Source: Oikopleura dioica (Eukaryota; Chordata; Appendicularia; Copelata; Oikopleuridae). From it: a DNA stretch of 64,000 bases. The position numbers and the translations under genes are program-made. The stretch lies in the NCBI GenBank assembly GCA_907165135.1, contig OU015569.1, positions 8,990,501-9,054,500 of the forward strand, given 5' to 3'. This document shows positions 11,845-24,400 of the stretch, one piece after another; positions within the stretch are counted from its first letter, which is position 1, and each line of letters opens with the position of its first letter. The notes below the pieces were generated by a model that ran no database searches, was not told the origin of the DNA, and saw nothing but the letters and a program-made list of their open reading frames with translations.

Positions 11845-14181
11845 ATGTCGTTTGGATATAATTTCAAGAAAATTACAGTCGTCCAGCCGGCCAAAGAATT
11901 TATCGACTCTACTCTCTCCAAGACGCAACGAAAGACTCCAACGGTCATTCACAAGGAACGCGCTTCTCATTAGCTTTGGATTGGTTGTACAATTTTCTGT
12001 TTTGTTACTTGTAATTTTTATCGTTCAAAGGTTGCAAATATGAACGCTCCTAAAGCATCTCCCGATCTCTCGAATCAGAGGGTTCTACCTTCGCAAGGTC
12101 AAGTATACCCAGCAAAACTTTCATGATCGGCTCGAGATGATGCTGACTGAATTCCCTCGATTGGAAGACATTCATCCCTTCTACTCTGATCTGATGGGTG
12201 TTCTCTACGATCGCGATCACTACAAGCTTGCACTTGGTCAAATCTCTACCGCAAAGCATCTCATCGGTAAAGAATAACTTTTAATGCCGAGTGTAAATAT
12301 TCTTAAGATGCCGTGGCGAGAGATTACGGAAGACTTTTGAAATTCGGAGACTCATTATATCGCTGCAAACTATTGAAGACAGCTGCACTTGGTAGAATGT
12401 GCACGATTATAAAACGACAGAAAGCGAACCTTGAATACCTCGAAGAAGTAAGGAAGCCTTTTTGTCGTGGGTTCTGAGCTTATTTTAAGGTTCGACAACA
12501 TCTTTCTCGTCTGCCATCTATTGATCCTACCGCCCGAACGCTTCTTTTGGCTGGTTTCCCGAACGTTGGAAAGTCTTCTTTGATTAACTTGTTGACGCGA
12601 GCTGACGTTGAGGTGCAGCCCTATGCATTTACCACCAAGTCTCTACGTCGGACACATGGACTATAAGTACCTTAAATGGCAGGTCATCGATACTCCGGGT
12701 ATTCTTGATCACGAGCTCGAGGAGCGAAACACCATCGAATGGCAGTCCGTTACGGCGCTTGCTCATCTCAAAGCTGCTATCGTCTACATTGTTGATATCT
12801 CTGGTAAGAACTAGCTTTATTAAGTATTGTTAATTGTGTTTATAGAACAATGCGGAACCCCGATTGAAACTCAGATTGCTCTCTTCAAGAAAATCAAGCC
12901 CTTGTTTGCCAACAAGCCAGTTTGTGTGATGCTCAACAAAATTGACATCACTCCCTTCGACAAGCTGACTCCGGAGAACCAGGAAATGATTAATGATTTC
13001 CTCAAGACTGAGGGTGTCAAATTTTACAAAACATCTAATGTCTCCAAAGAAGGCATCATGGACATGCGAAATGCTGCATGCGATGAGCTGTTGGTCCAGG
13101 TAGACGATCAATTTTCAAGAGCCACCTAATCTTATAATTTTAAGCGGGTGGAAGCCAAGCTTAGAGGACGACAAGCAGACAACATCTTGAACAGGGTCTA
13201 TGTTGCTCAGCCAAAGAAACGAGACGATGTTGAAAGACCAGCAGTGATACCTGGCAATGCTCCTCAACTGCGAGAAGAAGCTGATGCACGACCGAAGATA
13301 AGAACTGAGCGTGACATTGAGCTCGAACTTGATGTAAAAATTTTAAACAAATTCTTCTTTCTTACATCGGTTTAGGACGAGTACATGTTAGATCTCCGCA
13401 AGACTTGGGATTTGAAGAACGCCGAGGAGGCTGCAGATGCTATCCCTGAAATTTGGGAAGGAAAGAATATCGCTGACTTCGTCGATAAGGATATTATGGA
13501 AAAGCTGGCTGCATTGGAGGCAGAAGAGGAAGAGCGTGAGAAGAGTGGTTTCTACAACATTGACGTTGAGATGGATAGTGATGACGAGGAAATCCGAGAG
13601 CTCGCGAAGGTTATAAGAAGAAAACGAAAGATCCGAAAGCTTGAAGAGAAAGTGGACCGAGCTCCGATCGGACGAGCTGCTCTGCCTAGAAAGAATGATG
13701 TAATATTTTGTGTCGGTATATGATATTTTACATATTTTATTAGAAACAACTGGAGGCCAACATGAAGGACCTTGGCCTTGGTGAACACATAGAGCGTGGA
13801 AGAGGAAATTATAAGGAGTCCATCCACCGTGGTCGATCAATGGCCCGTAAGCGAATGAAGAACAATGACGGCGATGCTATGGACGTTGATGGTGATTCAG
13901 GCTCCTTGGCAAGGAGCAAGTCTCGAAACCGATCGCAGAGTCATGTTCGAGGACCAGCAAGAAACCAGAGTGGCGTTAGACCCGCTGAGGTTTATTGAAT
14001 TATTGACGACTCTTCGTTAAAGCTTCTTTAGGTGGCAAAGGCAGAGAAGCTTCGAAAGAAGGCCCAGAAGACCATCAACCAAGATTCACGAAGAGGTGAA
14101 GCTGATAGAAGGTTCTTGGACAAGAAACCGAAACACTTGTTCTCTGGAAAGCGAGGAAATGGCACTAACGATCGACGATAA
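11845..14181 (+). CDS. gtpbp4: Nucleolar GTP-binding protein NOG1
   Basis: OBG-family GTPase required for 60S ribosomal subunit maturation in the nucleolus. It starts [19 protein letters not shown], close to human GTPBP4. The G1 loop is [10 protein letters not shown]3 is DTPG and G4 is NKID; the NOG1 domain DIPEIWEG-like segment and a basic C-terminus follow. Exons: 11845-11955, 12056-12266, 12308-12447, 12490-12803, 12846-13099, 13145-13333, 13376-13699, 13744-13989, 14032-14181. The first intron (11956-12055) is GA-AG; with it the protein reads [18 protein letters not shown], aligning with the family. The frame breaks at about 12641-12647 in a TC run between switch regions, best explained by a missing TC dinucleotide. 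Confidence 0.94.
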
Positions 14182-14665
14182 GCGTGGTTTTATGATGGAA
14201 ACTGTTATGATAGAGCGGCTAATAAATTTCTTGTCAGAGAAAAATGTAGTTATATTTCTGAGCTTGCACTTTTGAAGTAATGGTCAGACTCAAAGTGATT
14301 AACTGTCGTACTTTATATCAACTCTGAAGAGTCTGCAACTACATAGTTAGCTTTCATGATCAGATTCTGATCTGCAACATGATCAATGGCTTCTTATGTA
14401 TGCCTGCAAATATAAAAAGGATTTTATCAAGATCGCAGATTCTAGTGATTTGAATATATTATCCGCAAGTGGCAGTAAGTGAGTGCAGTAAGATATGAGT
14501 GAATTTCTTGCCAGCAATTTGGAATGTGAAAGTAAACATGTCACGCGGTGAATGTGAGGTGCCTCCAGTTAGGCTTGAATGTGTGATCGACTAATAGTCT
14601 TCGACATGGAGGGAGCACCGGAGCGGCCGGGAAGGTTAGCTACTTTTTGTGTTTCATATTTTTCA
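14182..14665. other. Convergent 3' intergenic region
   Basis: About 480 bp between two convergent genes (NOG1 on + and the survivin-like gene on -). A possible AATAAA lies near 14220. Nothing else recognised. Confidence 0.6.
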
Positions 14666-15716
14666 TTAAAAATTTTCGACGGACACAACTAAGGTCAAAT
14701 GGAACATTCCTGGAGCAGATAAAAGCATGGATTGACGACTTGGGACGTAGTTTTCATCCTCTTCCTTCAATTCCGCATCGCTTCCGACTAAGAAAGATTT
14801 GATTACAGTTAAGTCGACGCCGGTACCTATCGCGATGTAGGTCTCCACGAAGGGTTCATCTACCGCCGCCGCCCATTTTTCTCGTTCAGCGGATGTCACA
14901 GTCTAAAACAGGGTTTAACATTAAAGACTGTTGTGTGTACCTTGAAGTCGATCGTATTTTTCTTGAGTCGTTTGTTGTTGATCTTGGCAAGATTCTTGCC
15001 GTTTGTCTTCAACTCGTGGTAATTTTTGGTCATCTCAGTTTCCCAATTTCGAAAAATTTCCTCGTCTCCTTGGATGCCGTAAGTGACGTTTTGCATCTCC
15101 TCGGCTTCGAAGTTGTTTTCCCACACTTTTTGCCCCTTGTCAAGACATTCCCAAAGTTCTTCCGCTTCCCACTCAATCAATCCCTCGGCCTGAGCCGCGC
15201 AGATCTTCATGAACTGCCCTACAGTCACTTCTTCGTCCTTCATCTTCATTACTTCCCAATTATTCCCCGCAGGAGACCATCGTCGGCTTAATCAATTTAT
15301 AAAATCAAATCAAAAATAAATCAATTTGGATCGCTCCCCTGTAACGAGCTCACCTCAAAAGGTAGTGTCCCTTTTTGCGCTTCGTCGCCTCTTCCCAGGG
15401 ATCGTCGTGTTCCTCCCACTCAAGCTCTCTCAGAGTGATAAAGTCGAAGGCGATCGCCTTTCCGACTTTGGAGGGATGGAAGAAAAATCCCGCCGCCGCG
15501 AGTTTCTCGGGTTGGCAATTCGCATCTTCAGGAAATGGCCACTCTGAGTTCCTAGAGGTTAATTCTGAGAGTGCACGCGGGTTTGAAGTCTTACTTGAAG
15601 GAGGCTAGCCTCGATTCGTACCCGACCATATCCCTCGCATATCTCTTGAAGTCTTCAATTCTGCGACTGTACTCGAGAAAGATCTCATTGACTTTTTCTA
15701 GCCTGTTTGGGATCAT
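14666..15716 (-). CDS. Survivin-like protein with degenerate BIR domain
   Basis: Predicted protein of 300 residues from exons (minus strand) 15716-15595, 15551-15354, 15286-14941, 14902-14666, all GT-AG. Residues about 36-106 follow the BIR pattern: RLASF, WPF, a Pro before LAAAGFFF, then RELEWEEHDDPWEE. Next comes a helix opening 'EEVTVGQFMK', closely like survivin EELTLGEFLK. By this alignment the four zinc ligands of survivin (Cys57, Cys60, His77, Cys84) are Asp77, Thr80, Ala96 and His103. Survivin (BIRC5) is the chromosomal passenger and mitotic/apoptosis adaptor; whether this protein keeps that role is inference. The C-terminal 100 or so residues match nothing I know. Intact splice sites and frame argue for a functional gene. 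A divergent BIR paralogue is the alternative. Confidence 0.72.
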
Positions 15717-15841
15717 TTTCACCTGAATCTTCAAAAATAATTTGTTTGAACTTCAAGTTTTGAACTTCAAGATCCTTTCCTGTTCATTTTTCTCTAAAAT
15801 TAGCGAATATTCCGCGCGCACGAGAAAGACAAATTCGCGCC

Positions 15842-16666
15842 TGCGATGTGATAGCAGTCAGCAGCCAATCAGAGTCGAGCCCTCGAACTCTGAATTTGTA
15901 AGCGTGTTGTTCGAACTTCGAGCAGACTCGTTGAAAGTTTTCGTGTCAGTTCCATTGTTCTTGATTGAATTCTTTGATCCCCTCCTATAAGAATTTCATC
16001 AAGTAATCGGCTGGGCCAATTTCAATAAGGAGTTGAGATTCGAAATCGTAGCACCCCCCTTTCTTGTGCTCATTAGAAAGAGCGCAAAAGTTACGCCAGA
16101 AAAAGTACTTTTAGAGGATGAGTCCCCGAAAATGACGTCACGATGACTCACTGAAGTTCCAAAAGTCCAAAACTTTGCCACGCTCTCATTTTTTTTCTAG
16201 AAATGGAAAATTTGAGTTCGATACAGGAAAATGATCGTCTTGAGCCACTCTACCTGAAGAGCTACATATAAAAGATCCACCTCTAGAAGAAAAATTTTTC
16301 TAGTTTTAGTTCTAGAGTTTTCTTGAGTTGGATCTTTCATATGTAGCTCTTCAGGGAGAGTGGCTCAAGACGATCATTTTTCTGTATCGAACTCAAATTT
16401 TCCATTTCTAGAAAAAATGAGAGCGTGGCAAAGTTTTGGATTTTGGAACTTCAGTGAGTCATCGTGACGTCATTTTCGGGGACTCATCCTCTAAAAGTAC
16501 TTTTTCTGGCGTAACTTTTGCGCTCTTTCTAATGAGCACAAGAAAGGGGGTGCTACGATTTCGAATCTCAACTCCTTATTGAAATTGGCCCTGCCGTTCC
16601 TACTGAAGGAGTGCTTGTTGATTTCACCATCGAATGAAGATCATCTTCTTAATTCTACGTTGAAAG
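15842..16666. repeat. R1 copy A: hairpin (foldback) repeat segment
   Basis: An 825 bp segment nearly identical to 20395-21210 in the same orientation. It contains two long inverted arms, about 16013-16291 and 16309-16591, that begin GGGCCAATTTCAATAAGGAG and end with the complement, with a loop of under 20 bp. The transcript or single strand would form a hairpin of roughly 280 bp. Differences between the two copies are mostly shorter homopolymers in the left arm of copy B. The short open frames inside are not convincing genes. Confidence 0.9.
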
Positions 16667-16976
16667 TACTAGCTTCGACAATAATGGCCACCCCAAAATG
16701 CCCTGCCGAGCTAGTCTGTATAATATAGAACCTCACTGTATCTAAGCTACAACCTGCAAATATGAAGAGTCTCTGGGGGAAAGTCTCTAGCAGCAAGTTT
16801 ATTTCTCTGAACTTGGCGGCATAAACGGAGTATAAAATCGGTAACTCGGGCCGCACTCGACTGAGATGCGCCCGGTCGGTCGTTGGGTATTTATGGAGCG
16901 GCGGTGGCGATGGCCGCCCCGCTCGAAATCCATGCACAAAAGGCACAATGGGCAACGCACAGTTGCCGAAGCTAGC
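16667..16976. mobile_element. R2 copy A: 310 bp element with terminal inverted repeats
   Basis: This 310 bp block is repeated at 20085-20394 in the same orientation and near-identical. The ends are inverted: CTAGCTTCG-n-CAA at the left and its complement at the right. This fits a small non-autonomous DNA transposon (MITE). No clear target-site duplication was found. Minus-strand frames of about 100 residues inside both copies are probably fortuitous. Confidence 0.7.
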
Positions 16977-19900
16977 AACCCCTTGCATGGTTTCGATCGG
17001 CAAGGTGGTCGCCAGCAGCAACAGTGGCAATAATACAGGACAGGTGGAAAATACGGCATCTTCGCGTAGAACTGGACAATCGTGGTGGAATCTTGGCAGG
17101 AGCGATGTGAGGGAGACTGTAGCAGATCATCGAGCCGGAGCCGATTCCAGAGTCGTTCTGCAGGCGGAATTCGGATTTTGCTTTTTAAGGCAGCGACCCT
17201 GAGTTCGAAAACTCTAAATTTACTAAAGGATCGGTGCCCTGGTCCTGATTATTCAGAGCTGGCCGCGATGCCGGCGCTACCAAGCCTGATGTGGTAGGCG
17301 GCACGGGCCAGGTAGTTGTAGTTGTCATGGAGCATCCAAGTCAGTCGATTCAACGTTAGTTGCGACTGCGGAGCTCTTGGTAAGGTTATCAAAGTTGTTG
17401 GCGCGGGTGCAACCGCCGCGATCGCGGCCGGTGCATGGCAGTTCTTGTTGGTGCCAGAGCACTCGCCGCGGTAGCGGTCGGTGCTAGGCTATTTTGTGAG
17501 TCAAAGGAGCGTCTCAGCTTGTCAATTTTGACAATAATGCAGAGTACGAACTCCCGAGTAGCTTGTGAAAATGATTGGTGCCCGAGCACTCGCCGCAATG
17601 CGGTCGTTGCTCAGGAAACTGTTGGAGGTACTGGAGCCGATGTAATCCGAGAGAGCGCGTGAAAATCACTGTATATCTGAGTTCAAGGTTTATCCAGCTG
17701 TCTAACCGTGTATCACCCCTGGACAGAAGGGTACACTTTCTACTCAATATCCGAAAAAATTTTTTTCCCGATTCAGTGTACTCGAAGCAGTAATACAAGC
17801 AGTGCGAGTACTCTGCTGAGTCACATCTTCTCATTTTGATTATCAGGCGCGCACCCGACCGGGCACTCGCCAGAAAGGTTTTGTCGAGACTTCTTCTCGT
17901 GACAAATAGCTTCGAAAATCGAGTTTGAGGCATTTTACGCTCAGTAGAAAAATTAAATTCGTCAGGGGCACCTTCAATCAGCGGTTTCCGCATAATTGGT
18001 GGCGTATGGATAGTTGGGGCAAAGGTTTTCTCATGGAGGTGAAGTTGAGCACCTGACCTAGTTTAGGTAGACGCACGTCTTATTGAGCATATTGAGAGGA
18101 CTTTGAGAAATACCTTATTACCGGCGTAAAATTTCGATTCTTCGAATTTAGCAGAGAAAATGTTGAATCAATAATAGGATGGTAGATATGATTATGAAAA
18201 TTGCTAGTCAGCTGAGAATGGGAATCGTGATATGATGACTTCCCTTCGAGTCAGAACATGGATACCAATATGAGTTGGTATTATCAACCATACAGGCTCA
18301 TAAAAGGTGATTTACATTTGAATAAGCGTACTATTCGCCGCTTTTATTTCAAAGTCGAAATTTTGAAAGGGCGTTCTCAGAATATTGATTTTCGGACTAA
18401 GCCAGTAAATAAGTTTGACATGAAATGAAAGTAGGTTTGTCAACTTAAACCAATCCACACACAAGCGCAACATCGTTGTCGCTGGTGGAAAGATCGTCAT
18501 TGTAAAATTTTACTAGTAAAAACTTGAAGCCGACGATTGTGGCATTTGATTGACCATTGGACCATGCCACGACCAGGTTAGGTTCTAGTGGCTGGTCTCC
18601 AATGACCGCTACACAATGCGTCTCGGTCATTTGTAGAGGGAGAGCGCTAAATCTGGTATTCGCATGAACTACCCGCTCTTGATTTATTAAAAATTTATAG
18701 AGGCATAAGGTTTTGGTCGGAGAACTTTCTCGACGACCCCTTGCCTATATTATGGACTGGTCAGTACTAGCAGTTACCGCTTTCCTCAACATTTATCATT
18801 ACTATTGGTCTGTTGGTACTAGCGATCGTAACCGCGTTCCACGAACCATTATATTGCGGTTACAAGGCTTTTCTTAGCCGTTCTACCCCTTCGGTAGTAT
18901 AAACCGACTTTGGAAATATCATGGTTCGACACAGCTCGAATTAAGATTGCTGACTACGCACCGCAGTCCTGGCGAATCGGTCTGCGAAACTTTCAGGATC
19001 CTAAGAGCATCGAAACCGTCGCGAGAGGATGACTGATTTTTCATCTTTACAAGATATCTTAAAAATTGATTTATGAGAACCGATTGAAATGTATGGAAAT
19101 CTGTGATATCAGCAGTCTCGAATTATTCGAAACACTTTTGCTGATACACTTGTTGAATGTGTAAGTCCTTTGATAAGGTAAATGATGGACAAGCACTTAT
19201 GATTCTACCTTTGAATCAATGTAGAAGTTCCACTCCGCTCTCCCTAAAGGGTTGAGAGGGCGTGGTTTTCTGACCATTCATTGCCCTTTGGAAAGTAAGG
19301 CTTTGTTATTGATAGACATTTCGGTTTAGTAGGGGCATAGAAAGCATGTATCGTGAAACAAAAAGACCGAAAAATATCATATGCCTACCTCTCCAGCGAC
19401 TTTAAAAACTTTTGAATTTTTGAAAACTTGTTGTGCGCATGGAATTTCAATTTTTATCGATGAATTCCGTTTGGGCTAGGGGCTACAACTGGAGCGCGCG
19501 TGTAGTTTCACCCTCGATGGACCTGATAACTAGTATTTCGCCGTTAGGTCTCCATCACCCGCGCAAATGAATTTTGAAACGTATCGCGCGATCATTTGAT
19601 GGACCACCGAGCCAGTGTTTTGCTCTTGCTGGTCTCGATCGCGCGCGAAAAATCTTTGGAAATTTCCCGCGCGGCGGTTAGGCCGACGCGGGTGGCCGAT
19701 GCGCGAACGACCGTTGGGTTCACGTCGCGGGCGTTGCTGACGTGGCAGGGGGCTACTCGCCCTCTGATTGGCTGAGCGCGTTATCGGTTATGTAATCCTA
19801 ACAATTTACTGTATTGCCGGATCTTGCACAGTACCCACACAGTAAATATTACTGTGCGTGTCTGCTCCCTAACTTGAGTCGAAGTCCAGTCTTTGTTTGC

Positions 19901-20084
19901 TAGGATCAGTGGGTATATTTTAGTATTAATTATTTGAATATGTATAAAATGATTTTCAGCGAAAGATTATTTATAATATTTCGGGGAAAATCACTGTATT
20001 GACTCTCTTAGATTTATAGACTAAGGAGTCAGAAACTCAAAGAATATCTGACACCAGGGCTCGAAATCCCACTTCTGACACCAA
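16977..20084. other. 3.1 kb spacer between R2 copies, no gene recognised
   Basis: Single-copy within the window. The longest open frame (minus, 17514-17993, 159 codons) has no family motif, no supporting exons and coding-unlike composition. The part at 17390-17640 is GC-rich and holds a degenerate internal duplication (about 17445-17490 and 17572-17615, sharing 'GAGCACTCGCCGC'). It could be decayed mobile DNA. No tRNA or rRNA could be supported. Confidence 0.55.
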
Positions 20085-20394
20085 TACTAGCTTCGACAAT
20101 AATGGCCACCCCAAAATGCCCTGCCGAGCTAGTCTGTATAATATAGAACCTCACTGTATCTAAGCTACAACCTGCAAATATGAAGAGTCTCTGGGGGAAA
20201 GTCTCTAGCAGCAAGTTTATTTCTCTGAACTTGGCGGCATAAACGGAGTATAAAATCGGTAACTCGGGCCGCACTCGACTGAGATGCGCCCGGTCGGTCG
20301 TTGGGTATTTATGGAGCGGCGGTGGCGATGGCCGCCCCCGCTCGAAATCCATGCACAAAGGCACAATGGGCAACGCACAGTTGCCGAAGCTAGC
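20085..20394. mobile_element. R2 copy B: 310 bp element with terminal inverted repeats
   Basis: Second copy of the element at 16667-16976, same orientation, with only single-base length differences. It directly abuts R1 copy B. Confidence 0.7.
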
Positions 20395-21210
20395 TGCGAT
20401 GTGATAGCAGTCAGCAGCCAATCAGAGTCGAGCCCTCGAACTCTGAATTTGTAAGCGTGTTGTTCGAACTTCGAGCAGACTCGTTGAAAGTTTTCGTGTC
20501 AGTTCCATTGTTCTTGATTGAATTCTTTGATCCCCTCCTATAAGAATTTCATCAAGTAATCGGCTGGGCCAATTTCAATAAGGAGTTGAGATTCGAAATC
20601 GTAGCACCCTTTCTTGTGCTCATTAGAAGAGCGCAAAGTTACGCCAGAAAAAGTACTTTTAGAGGATGAGTCCCCGAAAATGACGTCACGATGACTCACT
20701 GAAGTTCCAAAGTCCAAAACTTTGCCACGCTCTCATTTTTCTAGAAATGGAAAATTTGAGTTCGATACAGGAAAATGATCGTCTTGAGCCACTCTACCTG
20801 AAGAGCTACATATAAAAGATCCACCTCTAGAAGAAAAATTTTTCTAGTTTTAGTTCTAGAGTTTTCTTGAGTTGGATCTTTCATATGTAGCTCTTCAGGG
20901 AGAGTGGCTCAAGACGATCATTTTTCTGTATCGAACTCAAATTTTCCATTTCTAGAAAAAATGAGAGCGTGGCAAAGTTTTGGATTTTGGAACTTCAGTG
21001 AGTCATCGTGACGTCATTTTCGGGGACTCATCCTCTAAAAGTACTTTTTCTGGCGTAACTTTTGCGCTCTTTCTAATGAGCACAAGAAAGGGGGTGCTAC
21101 GATTTCGAATCTCAACTCCTTATTGAAATTGGCCCTGCCGTTCCTACTGAAGGAGTGCTTGTTGATTTCACCATCGAATGAAGATCATCTTCTTAATTCT
21201 ACGTTGAAAG
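20395..21210. repeat. R1 copy B: hairpin (foldback) repeat segment
   Basis: Second copy of 15842-16666, same orientation, including both hairpin arms. Right of it the sequence becomes unique again (from 21211, CGAGGGCAGG...). Confidence 0.9.
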
Positions 21211-21478
21211 CGAGGGCAGGCGCCTTGCGAAATTTAAGACGGTTAAATTCAAATAATTTCCACAACACAATTTGCGATCTTACCAACGATATCGTTCACA
21301 TCGTTTTCGTGTTTTTGAAAAGGGCAACGAATTTTTGAACATCTGCTGAGCGAGTCGTCTTCCTCGGCGAGATGCCGGCTCTTCAGTTTAAGTTTTTATA
21401 AGTTTGAGCTCACTTATTTTAATTTTTTCTTTCCATTTTTAGTTTTTTCCTCTAAGTTCGTTTTGATTTTTCGCACAA

Positions 21479-24400
21479 ATGAAGTTGAAGCGCCTTCTTC
21501 TTTGTTTGGCAGTGGATGCTTCAGAGACATCAGATGAAATCCAAGGTATATTCTCCGGAGAGATTGAGAAAGTTTTACTCTTAGCATTCGTAGGACGAGG
21601 CTTTGGCATCGGTAATCATGATCATGTTCATACGACTCAACAAGTGCCTATTACTCACGCAACAGAAGCCTCTTCATATAATTATCAAACTTGCCTCCAA
21701 ATGGTAAATGGTAAATCTTTGTGGATCATATATTGGGTATAATATAGGGTGGTACTTGGTACAACGTGGCCGACAATCCCTATTGCTCGTTGCCAACAGT
21801 AGCGCCGACAGAAGCACCGACTGCAGCTCCGACTGCAGCACCCACTCATGGTTCTCTGTCGAATATGGAACAGGCAAAACTAGACTGCATTCAAGGGGTA
21901 GACTTTTCTTTTTTTATCGCCTTCTTATTCTTCTAGGGTCATTATTGGATAACTGATCCTCAAGGCGGTGGATTTCATTTTTGCTCGTGGACTGCGCCAG
22001 GAGCGACTCAGGCACCAACTGCAGCACCGACACTAGCCCAAACTCATATTTTTCACAGTGCAAGCTCGTTCAACAACCAAAATGACTGCGAGAATCATGT
22101 AATAGTACTTTCAGCATTATGAGTTTTAAACTTTTACAGGGGTTTTATTGGTATCAGTTTCCGACTTACGGATATTGCGATAATGAAAAAGTGGAAAGCG
22201 TTGCATTCGCTTTTCAAAATCCTCAACTTGACTGCATGGAGAAGAATGGACGCTGGATAGCCGCACTTCAGTCCTGTGAATTGGCTTGTAGTCAATGCGA
22301 AGGCGTCTGTGGGACTGATTTGGTCTGCGTTTGCGGAAAAGTATGTAGATCGTAGTAGATAATTATAATAATGAAAGAGCGTTAGCAAGAATTTTATTTC
22401 TAGGGTCAATATGGTCAAAATTGTGAGTTTTGCTCTAGCGGATACTTCAAAAGTGACGGCCACGGATGCATCGAAGATCCTAATAGCATAAGGGATTGCG
22501 AATCAAGTTACTGCAACAACCACGGTAAGCTTATCAATGAAAAATATCAATCTTCAACAGTTATTTAGGTCACTGCCAAGAAAACGGCGGCGTGAAGACT
22601 TGCACATGTTTTAACGGTTTCAAGGGCGATCAATGTCAAGATACGATCACAATCAATCCATGTGAAATCGTTAACCATTGCAACGGCGGCGGGGTTTGCA
22701 GTTTAAAATTCGTGAATGGAAAACAAGTTCCGTCCTGTAAATGCTACTCCGGATTTACTGGTACATTCTGCAAGAAGAAAGTGCAGGTTGATCCTTGCCA
22801 ACAACTCAACTATTGCAATAACGGCCATTGTATTATTGACCGTCATACGCTGGTCGCCTCTTGTTCTTGCAACGAGGTTAGGTCGATATAAAGCTATTGT
22901 CTTCTATGATTTCAATAGGGCTGGAGAGGTGATACGTGTCTCGTAAAGGCTACTGTATCTTGTGCTGACTTAGATTACTGCAATCACGGTGGTAACCAAG
23001 GTTCATGCTATCCTTCTCGAACTGGAGGTGACTCCATTTGTAAGTGCAATGGCAGATTCTACGGAAACAAATGCCAATACGAAAAACAAGATTCGCGCTG
23101 CGCAGATCAATCTTTTGCTCCAACGGGGGTGTCTGCAAGGAATCGGCAACAACAAAATACTGCGAGTGCCCCGATAGCTATGAAGGAGACTTCTGTCAAG
23201 TGAGTTTAAATTGTCTCACCTTTTCAAAAAGTCTCTCAGTATCCACCAGGAACACCAAAATGTGACTACACTGATTGCAATAATGGGGTTTGTTCACATG
23301 ACAATGACGGATATCCTGTTTGCACATGTCAAAATGGCTGGAAAGGTCCTTACTGTAATGTCGCAATACCGTGCACTAGAGATTGCCCGTTTGGAAGATG
23401 CGCACATGGTCAAAATTCTCAATATTGCGCGGACTGTCCAGAAAATTTCTTTGGCCGAGAGTGCAAATATGTAAGAAATTTCAGAAAGTATCTGAATCAA
23501 AATTAATTTTAGGATTGCAGTTCTTGCGCAGATGGTGAAATTTGTGAGAAAACCTTTGAAGGAGACAATGTCGTTTCTGCAAGATGCGTTGTCAAGCCTG
23601 TCTCAGTTTGCGAAGCATCTCAAAACATTTGCCTCAACGGGTGTTCATGCGTCGACAAAGTCAAAGACGGATATTTCTTCACGTGTCAAAATCAACTGGG
23701 CAAAAACTTTCTTGGAAAGCGATGTCAATGGGCAGAACCTGTTCTTGAATGCGCGAAGGATCTCATCAAGGTAAAATACGAATCTATCTCTGGCAAAAAC
23801 ATAATAAAATCATTAAGATAAAAATTACGAATGCTTTTCACGAGAAGTTCTCCTTCAGCTCTAAAACCTATTCAATTGGTTCCTATTCGAAGACCGTGGA
23901 CACCGGCAACACGGAAACACAACTCGTTATCAGACAATCTGAGAATCCCGATGTTTTTCGAACTCGCGTCGTCGACGGCTCTCTTGTCATGAGTAGCGAC
24001 GTTGTTCTTCGCTTAACACGAGACAATAATCCGTCATTTTCTTCACAAATGCGCGTCATGACTTTCGCCTGCAAGTACAGTATTGACAAGGAAACGTCCG
24101 AGGTATTCAATCCAACTCACTGGCCTTCTGAAACGCTCGTAGAGAATAACAAGGTTTGTGTAATTATTTTTTCACGATTCAAACCGCTTTTTAGAATTTT
24201 AATGTTGATCTCAAATTCTTCTCTGTGAGTGCAGCGTTCGAAGCCCATCGACGCGCCCGCGAAAGTGCCTTTGTTCTTCACGGTGAAGATGTCTATGTCT
24301 CCGCATCAATTCACGATTCAGTTGACAATCTTCCTTCCAGCGTTAAGCTTCTGTTCCAAAACGTAGGTCGAAATTGGAGACTGAATGTCCTAAAAAATTT

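Noticed and set aside
16480-16510. ACTCATCC in the hairpin arm as a spliced-leader RNA gene
   Set aside because: Only eight bases resemble the leader; the rest and the Sm-site region do not fit.
18921-18945. GGTTCGA T-loop-like word suggesting a tRNA
   Set aside because: No matching acceptor, D or anticodon stems could be built around it.
18880-18990. U6 snRNA-like start (CCTTCGGTAGTATA...) in the spacer
   Set aside because: No ACAGAGA-type box and no T-run end in the expected places; similarity limited to a few words.
16667-20394. R2 copies as LTRs of a retrotransposon
   Set aside because: No TG...CA ends, no primer-binding site or purine tract at the inner borders, and no pol-like frames in the spacer.
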